Assembly (NCBI GenBank): GCA_045657185.1
Contig: JAZOSO010000139.1
Span: forward strand, 1 to 5,087
Source of the DNA: RGIG5270 sp045657185
Lineage (GTDB): Bacteria > Verrucomicrobiota > Lentisphaeria > Victivallales > Victivallaceae
DNA: 5,087 bases
Reading direction: 5' to 3'
The translations under genes and the position numbers were made by a program. The notes beneath the pieces were generated by a model. It did not search any database. It was not told the DNA's origin and worked only from the letters and a program-made list of their open reading frames with translations. Shown here in pieces: positions 1 through 5,087 of this stretch. Each line of letters opens with the position of its first letter. Position 1 is the stretch's first letter.

Positions 1-270
1 AGAATAAATGTTGAACTTTGCGCCAAGTACGGTTTTGAATGTTGGAGCAACATTGAATCGTTTGACCGCGACATAAGAAATCCGAAGTTCCAAGTCATAA
101 ACTGGGAAAAAATGCGTTTCAAAATGCGCTCTGCTGAAAATGCGGGCTGTACCAAATTCATAACTTTTGAATTTACGCCTTTCATGTCGCCCAACGGCTG
201 TTACCCCGCAGCAAAATATCTGCTCAAAAGATATCTCGAAGAAAACGGAATCAATAACATAACTTTATAA
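1..270 (+). CDS. C-terminal part of a TIM-barrel glycosidase-like protein (DUF4434-like), 5' end outside window
   Basis: Frame 1 is open from the first base to a TAA at 268-270, giving 89 residues. The visible tail has an aromatic/acidic strand (ECWSNIESFD, residues 13-22), then NWEKMRFKM (37-45), then KFITFEFTPFMSPNG (54-68), and ends in a basic helix (AAKYLLKRYLEEN). This order (a barrel strand ending in Trp and Glu, a helix, then an ITFEF-type last strand followed by MSP) resembles what I know of the C-terminal half of DUF4434 proteins, which are TIM-barrel relatives of glycoside hydrolases. Glu19 or Glu58 could be an active-site acid, but that is a guess. The gene is the upstream neighbour of another barrel protein only 22 bases away, so they are probably cotranscribed. 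The substrate is unknown. The family call rests on motif memory, and other GH-like barrels remain possible. Confidence 0.6.
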   Translation, partial: RINVELCAKYGFECWSNIESFDRDIRNPKFQVINWEKMRFKMRSAENAGCTKFITFEFTPFMSPNGCYPAAKYLLKRYLEENGINNITL

Positions 271-292
271 ACTTATAACAGAAAGAAAAATT

Positions 293-2122
293 ATGAAAAA
301 ATTATTCAGTTTACTCATGACATTGTCCGCATTTGTCTGTTTCGGTGATGTCCTGTGGGAAAAGAAAATCGCAAACCCCGTCAATCAGACAGCCTACTAT
401 CACAACAACGGAACAGTTGATTTGTCAAAACTCGCTCAGCCCGGTAAAATAAAAGTCACCGTCAGAGCCTCAGGCGATGTCAAATTCGGCTGTAAACTCC
501 GCGTCCATCCGCAAATCGGCAAGCCTGAATTCAAGACGTTGTTCTGGAATCATCAGCTGACTGCCGCTGCCAAAGATTTTTCTGCCGTAAGCTCTTTTGA
601 TATCGACCATGATTTGATAAAAAAAGTTGAAATCTATACTTACAATATCAAAAAATCAGGCAATTTCAAAATTGAATCATTCAAAATTGAAACTGCCCCG
701 AAAACCAAAACTATTGTTGTGCCCGCCGAAAAAACATATACCGAATTTGATTATGCCCCCGGCTTTTTTCCGCTCGGTTCATATCTCTATTTTTACAGCA
801 AAAAACATGCGGAAGAAAATTATGCCGCACCTCGCGGTCTCAGCGTGGAACAATATGTTGACACCGTTTTTGCCGATATGAAAGCTCACGGCTGCAACTG
901 CGTCTATGTCGCCAATCTCAGCGATGACCCCGATTTTTTCAAGTTCGTCTGCAAAACTGCCGAAAAACACGGTTTGAAAGTCTTTTTTCAAGGCACCAGA
1001 GATCTTTATATAAGAACCGAAAAAAACTGGGATTACTACAACAAAGTCACCGTTCCCGCCATCAAAAAATATCTCCATTTGTATAACGATATCCCCAACC
1101 TTGCAGGTTACAGCGGCAAGGAAGAAGTCCAGCCCGTCGGTGACGCTCTCGCAATTATGAAAGCAGGGCGCAAACTCAGCAAGGAACAAATGCCCAAAGT
1201 TCCCGTTTTCACTCTGCACAACAATATTATTGCAATGCGTCAGGATATCGAAGAAGATATCCCCGAATGGTTCGGCTTTGACCGCTACCGCTTCCGCATG
1301 GTCATGGACAGCAAAGGCAATTATGTCATTTCCACCCCCTCCGATATGGTGCGCCTCATCAGCCGTGAAATCGGCGAAGCGTACAATGTTGCCGCTTCCC
1401 AAAAACGCCCGCTTATATATGTCGGACAGGCCTACAAATGCTACCATATCACTAAAAGCAAACGCTATTCCAAAGCAACAGGTTACAGAGAAATCAAACC
1501 CGGCGTTTGGAAAGGTTATTTCCGCTATATGCCCAAAAACGGTATGCATCTGCAATTCTGGCTTACCGTTTCTCGCGGCGGCCGCGGATTTTTGCTCTAT
1601 CATTATCAGTCACATAAAAACGGCAGCGAAGTTGAACGCCGCTATGAAGAAACTCTCGTCGATGTAAACGGCAGAGAATCATGGTTCTGGAAGGAAACAG
1701 GAGAATGTTTCAAACAGAATGCCGCATTGCTTCCTTTGTTCAGCAACTGGTGCCGTGAAGGAAAACCCGCCGCAAGCTCTCCGACCAAAGATGTTCTGGT
1801 AAATACTTTCATCATTCCCGGTTTCCAAGGCCGTTTTATCCTGCCGCTCAATACTTTGATTGCCACATGGGATAAAACTAACCCTTACCGCACAAATGCA
1901 AATACTCAATTATACTCTGATGATGAAAATCTGCAGGGCTTTGACTGGGCGGGACCGAGAAAAATCGTTCTGAAAACAGAAAATGCAGGAGCAGTCATTG
2001 ATGTTGTCAGCGGAAAAACAGTTGACCTTGCCAATATTGTTCTGCAGCCCGGACAGGGAAAAGTATTTTTCCAGGGAACAAAAGCTGAACTTGAAGCAAT
2101 CAAAAAACAATTTAATTTCTGA
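293..2122 (+). CDS. Secreted glycoside-hydrolase-like TIM-barrel protein of unrecognised family, 609 aa
   Basis: The protein starts with an export signal (MKKLFSLLMTLSAFVCFG, basic end then hydrophobic core) with likely signal peptidase I cleavage near residue 18; there is no good lipobox. Residues about 20-140 look like a beta-sandwich, possibly carbohydrate-binding. A barrel follows, with candidate strands at 158-166, 202-208, 228-233, 269-274, 303-309, 326-330, 373-379 and 418-436. Candidate acids at strand ends are Glu277/Glu278 in AGYSGKEE and Asp330 in WFGFD. The last strand region, SRGGRGFLLYHY (427-438), resembles the 'GARG..Y' turn of many GH-type barrels. Residues about 500-605 form a C-terminal beta domain ending in a PGQGKVFF strand, typical of glycosidase accessory domains. 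The start follows the A/G-rich tract GAAAG at 281-285, a weak ribosome site. It lies 22 bases after another barrel gene and 15 before a pseudopilin gene, suggesting an operon. The enzymatic role is inferred; I recognise no named family. Confidence 0.7.
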   Translation: MKKLFSLLMTLSAFVCFGDVLWEKKIANPVNQTAYYHNNGTVDLSKLAQPGKIKVTVRASGDVKFGCKLRVHPQIGKPEFKTLFWNHQLTAAAKDFSAVSSFDIDHDLIKKVEIYTYNIKKSGNFKIESFKIETAPKTKTIVVPAEKTYTEFDYAPGFFPLGSYLYFYSKKHAEENYAAPRGLSVEQYVDTVFADMKAHGCNCVYVANLSDDPDFFKFVCKTAEKHGLKVFFQGTRDLYIRTEKNWDYYNKVTVPAIKKYLHLYNDIPNLAGYSGKEEVQPVGDALAIMKAGRKLSKEQMPKVPVFTLHNNIIAMRQDIEEDIPEWFGFDRYRFRMVMDSKGNYVISTPSDMVRLISREIGEAYNVAASQKRPLIYVGQAYKCYHITKSKRYSKATGYREIKPGVWKGYFRYMPKNGMHLQFWLTVSRGGRGFLLYHYQSHKNGSEVERRYEETLVDVNGRESWFWKETGECFKQNAALLPLFSNWCREGKPAASSPTKDVLVNTFIIPGFQGRFILPLNTLIATWDKTNPYRTNANTQLYSDDENLQGFDWAGPRKIVLKTENAGAVIDVVSGKTVDLANIVLQPGQGKVFFQGTKAELEAIKKQFNF

Positions 2123-2137
2123 TAAAGGATTATTTAT

Positions 2138-2818
2138 ATGAAAAAGTTTTTTACCCTTATTGAACTTCTCGTTGTAATAGCGATCATCGCAATTCTTGCA
2201 GGAATGCTGCTGCCTACCCTCAGCAAAGCACGCAATCAGGCACGCAAATCATCATGTATGAGCAATCTTAAACAACTCGGTTCCGGTACAATCATGTATT
2301 CGACAGATTACGGTGATTATCTGCCATACTGTGACGGAACAAATTATTCCAGTTTGCAATGGCATAAATTAGCTCCTTATGTCGGTGCAGACAATTCAAA
2401 AATTAAATTTGTAACCGGGATGGGAAAACTTCCATCAGGAGCTGATTCAAGATATATGTATCCGAACGGTAAAGTATTCTATTGTCCTGCCATCAATCAA
2501 TCTACCGGTGCGGCTCCGTCCAGTCTGGCGTATACGACAACGACCTATACGACCAACTGGTATACTTTGCGCATGGAACATACTAATGCGGCATTGAATC
2601 ATGCCGATGCATGGTATAAAGTAGGTAATAAACCATTACATCAGCCGTCACTCACGATACTTCATTCTGAACGTGACAGTATATTTTATAATAAAGACTG
2701 GTCTCAGATTGATTTTTCTCTGCATGATAATTCCGTAAATGTCAATTTTCTTGACGGACATATCCAAAATATAAAATACACAAACCGCGGCAATATTTCA
2801 TGGATTTTACCGAATTAA
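2138..2818 (+). CDS. Pseudopilin-like protein with prepilin N-terminus and H-X9-DG motif, 226 aa
   Basis: The N-terminus MKKFFTLIELLVVIAIIAIL is a textbook type IV prepilin/type II secretion pseudopilin signal: a short basic leader, FTLIE with Glu9 at position +5 of the mature protein, and one hydrophobic helix (about 5-25). The helix runs into LSKARNQARKSSCMSNLKQLG (28-48), a motif I know from prepilin-like proteins of Planctomycetes, Verrucomicrobia and Lentisphaerae. Near the C-terminus His196 is followed by exactly nine residues and Asp206-Gly207, the 'H-X9-DG' processing-associated motif. Cys40, Cys65 and Cys116 could form disulfides. The residue before FTLIE is Phe rather than the usual Gly. 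A clear Shine-Dalgarno AAAGGA (2124-2129) lies 8 bases before the ATG. Codon use differs from the enzyme gene upstream: none of its 10 prolines uses CCC, against 17 of 28 there. It probably sits in the inner membrane or a pilus-like surface fibre; its specific partner is unknown. Confidence 0.9.
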   Translation: MKKFFTLIELLVVIAIIAILAGMLLPTLSKARNQARKSSCMSNLKQLGSGTIMYSTDYGDYLPYCDGTNYSSLQWHKLAPYVGADNSKIKFVTGMGKLPSGADSRYMYPNGKVFYCPAINQSTGAAPSSLAYTTTTYTTNWYTLRMEHTNAALNHADAWYKVGNKPLHQPSLTILHSERDSIFYNKDWSQIDFSLHDNSVNVNFLDGHIQNIKYTNRGNISWILPN

Positions 2819-2849
2819 TCTTTTGTCCAACTTGAAAAAAACGGTAAAA
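2805..2849. repeat. 8-bp inverted repeat overlapping the end of the pseudopilin gene
   Basis: TTTTACCG at 2805-2812 is the exact reverse complement of CGGTAAAA at 2842-2849, with a 29-base AT-rich loop. The left arm covers the last codons of the pseudopilin gene. No run of T follows the right arm directly and the loop is long, so it is at best a weak terminator or mRNA end structure. It may equally be chance in AT-rich sequence. Confidence 0.25.
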
Positions 2850-2860
2850 AGAGTTATATC
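2832..2860 (+). promoter_or_regulatory. Candidate sigma70-type promoter upstream of the transporter remnant
   Basis: TTGAAA (2832-2837, five of six matches to TTGACA) is separated by 17 bases from TATATC (2855-2860, four of six matches to TATAAT). A transcript would start near 2867, about 30 bases before the remnant's ATG at 2899. The surrounding DNA is AT-rich, so chance matches are likely. If real, it would make the remnant the head of a separate transcription unit and could also drive the carboxypeptidase/transporter pair downstream. Confidence 0.33.
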
Positions 2861-2898
2861 AATTCTGTGTTTTTCAATATTTTATAAAAGAAGAACTT

Positions 2899-3072
2899 AT
2901 GTTCAAAAAATTGTTTCTGCCAGTAGGTATGGTAACAGCAATTCTGCTGTCTTTCATTTATCCGCAATTCGAAATATCAATGAAAAAAACTTTAGGTTCA
3001 AATCTGTTTATCGTACTGATTTTTCTGATTTGCGGTTTTTTATTCCAACAGCTTGAAATTATAAAAAAATGA
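2899..3072 (+). pseudogene. Truncated duplicate of the SBF-like transporter, N-terminal 46 codons only
   Basis: The reading frame encodes 57 residues starting MFKKLFLPVGM. Its first 46 residues match the start of the full-length transporter at 4152 with 37 identities (80%) and 109 of 138 bases identical (79%) by hand count. More than ten of the changed codons are synonymous, so the copies diverged for some time under coding constraint. Similarity stops after the Cys-Gly pair at residues 45-46 (ICG against VCG). It is replaced by an unrelated 11-residue tail (FLFQQLEIIKK) and a TGA at 3070-3072. Only about two of the roughly ten membrane helices remain, so it cannot transport on its own. Upstream is a weak A/G-rich ribosome site around 2888-2895 and a possible promoter. 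It could be a decayed gene, an internal deletion, or, less likely, a functional small membrane protein. Confidence 0.82.
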
Positions 3073-3129
3073 GATATAGTAAGAGATTGAACTTTTTATC
3101 GTAAGTCAATAGTCTTTACCGTAATAAAT

Positions 3130-3134
3130 AAAGG
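3130..3134 (+). promoter_or_regulatory. Ribosome binding site that decides the carboxypeptidase start
   Basis: AAAGG at 3130-3134 lies only 2 bases before an ATG at 3137 but 8 bases before a second in-frame ATG at 3143. The same spacing class is seen before the pseudopilin (AAAGGA, 8 bases) and the transporter (GAAAGG, 7 bases). This favours translation from 3143, which also gives a cleaner signal peptide beginning MKKIF. Confidence 0.65.
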
Positions 3135-3142
3135 TTATGTTT

Positions 3143-4138
3143 ATGAAAAAGATTTTTACATTTATTTTTGCCGCAACTGTTTTTTGCAGCTTCGCTGCCC
3201 CCAAACCTCAGCAGGACGCTGAACTTTTTGAATCGCAAGGTCAAGATATGAAGCGTTTTGTCAATGTCCTGCCGCCGAATGTCAAAACCATCGCCTGTAT
3301 CGCTCCCGGTTCATATCCCGGAACCAAACATCACAAACTCGGCGTGGAACTGCTCCGTCAGGCAGGATACAAAGTCAAAGTCATGCCGCACACTTTTGTC
3401 CGTCAGAAAAATAAAGCACAAGCTCCGCTTGAAGGCAGACTTGCCGATTTCTATGCCGCATGGAACGACCCCGAAGTTGATATGATTTTCTGCGTCAGAG
3501 GCGGTGTCGGCAGTGAAGAACTGCTGGATAATATTGACTGGAGCAAACTGAAAAAACGCCCCGAACTTTACTTTCAGGGATATAGCGATATCACATTAAT
3601 CAACTGCGCTCTCGCCGCTAAAAATTACGGTCATGTGATAACCGGTCCGATGGCAGGTTCACTTTCCGGACTGCCCCCAAAAGGCATTGAAGCCATGCGC
3701 AAAATCTATCACAATGAAACTCTCGGCCCCGTTAAAGTCAAAGTTCTCAAAAAAGGCAACTTTCAGGGAAAAGCATTCGCCGGTCTCCTTCAGAGATTTG
3801 CAGTCGCAACGACTAAATATTACCGCCCTGATACCAAAGGAAAAGTTATCTTTATTGAAGGTGTCGGACTCTCCGCCGCCAAAGTCAGAGAAAATCTTGA
3901 AAAACTCCATGCCGCAAAATTCTTTGACGGAGCAGCCGGTGTCGTCTTCTGCAAATTCGCCCGCTGTACTCCCGCCGATGAGGTTCAGACCATTGTCCGT
4001 GAATTTGCCGCAAAACTTGACATCCCGTCAGTTATTGATTTCCCCTACGGTCATGTTGCCCTCAATTACTGCATCGACTATCAGCGTACCGCAATCGTAA
4101 AAGACGGCACAGTAACTTTCCCCCCGTTAAATAAATAA
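3143..4138 (+). CDS. Exported LD-carboxypeptidase-like protein, peptidase family S66 (LdcA-like), 331 aa
   Basis: S66 LD-carboxypeptidases cleave the L,D bond to the terminal D-alanine of murein tetrapeptides; MccF-type relatives cleave other amide bonds. The three catalytic positions are recognisable. Ser148 sits in the elbow QGYSDIT, just after the family's RGGVGSEELL segment (119-128). Glu239 is in GKVIFIEG, and His304 is in FPYGHVALN. The N-terminal lobe begins with IACIAPGSYPG (50-60), where S66 proteins have their APSSP-like start. Unlike E. coli LdcA, which is cytoplasmic, this protein begins with MKKIFTFIFAATVFCSFA, a signal peptide with likely cleavage after FA or FAA (residues 18-19). 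It should therefore act in the periplasm or outside. The mature length of about 312 suits the family. The usual GGNL-type segment reads AGLLQRF (213-219) and the usual iDR after the catalytic Glu is absent, so substrate specificity may differ. I chose 3143 over 3137 from Shine-Dalgarno spacing. The transporter gene follows 13 bases later. Confidence 0.85.
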   Translation: MKKIFTFIFAATVFCSFAAPKPQQDAELFESQGQDMKRFVNVLPPNVKTIACIAPGSYPGTKHHKLGVELLRQAGYKVKVMPHTFVRQKNKAQAPLEGRLADFYAAWNDPEVDMIFCVRGGVGSEELLDNIDWSKLKKRPELYFQGYSDITLINCALAAKNYGHVITGPMAGSLSGLPPKGIEAMRKIYHNETLGPVKVKVLKKGNFQGKAFAGLLQRFAVATTKYYRPDTKGKVIFIEGVGLSAAKVRENLEKLHAAKFFDGAAGVVFCKFARCTPADEVQTIVREFAAKLDIPSVIDFPYGHVALNYCIDYQRTAIVKDGTVTFPPLNK

Positions 4139-4151
4139 GAAAGGTAAATTT

Positions 4152-5069
4152 ATGTTCAAGAAATTATTTCTGCCTGTCGGTATGATTGCAGCAATTCTGC
4201 TTTCATTCGTTTACCCGGCAGCAGGTATCTGGATGAAAAAAGCATTAGGTTCAAATCTGTTTATCGTTCTTATTTTTCTTGTCTGCGGCTGGCGGACTAA
4301 ATTCGGAGAAATGAAATTTGACCGTAAATTTCTGCGCGATTTTCTCGTTTGCGGCTTGATGGCATTAATAATTTCACCGCTTATCGGTCTCGGACTCGGC
4401 AAAGTCATGCGTCTGGACGAAGCGGCAATCCTCGGACTTATTATTATCGCCTGCGTACCGCCGACTCTGTCAAGCGGTATCGTTATGGCGGAGACTGCAG
4501 GCGGCAATGTCCTTTTGGCAATGATGATGACTGTTGTTTACAATCTCGTCGGCGTAATCAGTATGCCGCTTGTTATCACGCTCTGCGTTTCAGGTGCCTC
4601 AGACATTGACACCAATCCGTTAAAAATGTTTCTTGATTTGGTACTGCTCGTACTGCTGCCGTTTTTCATCGGCTGGGCGGTGCAGAAATTCGCCAAACTC
4701 AAACCTCCGGCATGGACAGGTTATATCCCGTCAGGCTGTGTTATTTTGCTGATCCTCGGCTTTTTCTCAGGTGCCAGAGATAAGTTTCTCTCTTATGATG
4801 TCAAACTTCTCTGCATTGCTGTTATTGCAGGCATTCTTCTGCGTCTTATTTTCCTTGCCGCCTTCTACTTCGGCGGCAAACTTCTCAAAATGGAACGCGC
4901 TGACCGCATCGGTGCCATGTTCACCGCCGGGTCAAAATCACTCACTATCGCTTTGACAATGCTTGCCATTATCGGTGCCGGAAACTCAACTTCCATTATT
5001 CCCTGTATGGTCTTTTACGCTCTGCAATCCGTTATAGACTCAACTCTTGCTGCAAAATTGAAAAAATAG
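4152..5069 (+). CDS. SBF-like / bile acid:sodium symporter superfamily transporter, 305 aa
   Basis: This is a polytopic inner-membrane protein with about ten helices (roughly 5-22, 33-47, 62-85, 91-113, 120-145, 157-176, 192-206, 217-240, 252-276, 279-300), matching the BASS fold. Its two broken-helix motifs are visible: CVPPTLSSGIVMAETAGGN (101-119) in helix 4 and FTAGSKSLTIALTM (257-270) in helix 9. The 'PPTLSSG...AGGN' form points to the SBF-like (DUF4137, YfeH-type) branch rather than to animal bile-acid carriers. Members are presumed Na+-coupled carriers of organic anions; the substrate here is unknown. The start has the ribosome site GAAAGG (4139-4144) 7 bases upstream. It lies 13 bases after the exported carboxypeptidase gene, so the two are very probably cotranscribed and the carrier may import a product of that enzyme (inference). 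Its first 46 codons are duplicated in diverged form at 2899. The reading frame is complete. Confidence 0.88.
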   Translation: MFKKLFLPVGMIAAILLSFVYPAAGIWMKKALGSNLFIVLIFLVCGWRTKFGEMKFDRKFLRDFLVCGLMALIISPLIGLGLGKVMRLDEAAILGLIIIACVPPTLSSGIVMAETAGGNVLLAMMMTVVYNLVGVISMPLVITLCVSGASDIDTNPLKMFLDLVLLVLLPFFIGWAVQKFAKLKPPAWTGYIPSGCVILLILGFFSGARDKFLSYDVKLLCIAVIAGILLRLIFLAAFYFGGKLLKMERADRIGAMFTAGSKSLTIALTMLAIIGAGNSTSIIPCMVFYALQSVIDSTLAAKLKK

Positions 5070-5087
5070 GCTGTGTTATAAAAGATG

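Noticed and set aside
779..1603. A 274-codon open frame on the minus strand
   Set aside because: It lies wholly antisense to the secreted barrel gene, whose signal peptide, domain order and codon bias are convincing. The antisense protein has no recognisable domain and is explained by the sense gene's codon pattern.
2882..2891. TTATAAAAGA at 2882-2891 recurs at 5076-5085 after the transporter, hinting at duplication endpoints
   Set aside because: A 10-base AT-rich match is expected fairly often by chance, and the flanking bases do not extend it.
2823..3056. A 77-codon + strand frame overlapping the transporter remnant
   Set aside because: It is out of frame with the clear homology to the full-length transporter, and its translation shows no family resemblance.
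3087..3115. Possible promoter TTGAAC-N17-TAGTCT upstream of the carboxypeptidase gene
   Set aside because: Only four and three matches to the -35 and -10 consensus in AT-rich DNA; not supportable without transcript data.
5085..5087. ATG at the very end of the window preceded by AAAAG, as the start of a next gene
   Set aside because: The AAAAG is directly adjacent to the ATG, which is too close for a ribosome site, and no downstream sequence is available to judge it.
1..5087. CRISPR arrays, tRNA or rRNA genes, insertion sequences, riboswitches
   Set aside because: No regularly spaced repeats, tRNA-like cloverleaf arms, transposase motifs, terminal inverted repeats or known riboswitch cores were seen on either strand.

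Overview
The window reads as part of a chromosome from a bacterium of the Planctomycetes-Verrucomicrobia-Lentisphaerae group, most likely a Lentisphaerae/Victivallis-like anaerobe. This is inferred from a pseudopilin-like protein with an H-X9-DG tail motif and a non-glycine residue before its FTLIE cleavage motif, set beside secreted glycosidase-like proteins. No rRNA, tRNA or taxonomic marker gene is present to confirm it. All genes are on the + strand.

Layout. Positions 1-270 hold the C-terminal end of a TIM-barrel protein resembling the DUF4434 group. After 22 bases comes a secreted 609-residue protein (293-2122), apparently a TIM-barrel glycoside-hydrolase-like enzyme with flanking beta domains and no family I can name. 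A type II secretion/pseudopilin-like H-X9-DG protein (2138-2818) follows 15 bases later behind a clear Shine-Dalgarno. A short AT-rich stretch then carries an inverted repeat and a plausible sigma70-type promoter. These lead into a 57-codon remnant (2899-3072) of a bile-acid:sodium-symporter-like transporter. After a 70-base gap come a signal-peptide-bearing S66 LD-carboxypeptidase-like protein (3143-4138) and, 13 bases later, the full-length SBF-like transporter (4152-5069). The remnant is a diverged copy of the first 46 codons of this transporter (79% nucleotide identity by hand count).

Functional reading. The first half looks like a polysaccharide- or glycoconjugate-processing locus with an orphan surface pseudopilin, a combination I recall as common in Lentisphaerae. 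The second half is a probable two-gene operon. An exported murein-peptide-type carboxypeptidase would release a small product, and an inner-membrane secondary transporter could take it up. That coupling is inferred from adjacency and the signal peptide only. The transporter remnant upstream shows that a related transporter start has existed twice in this region, so there has been local duplication, or acquisition followed by decay.
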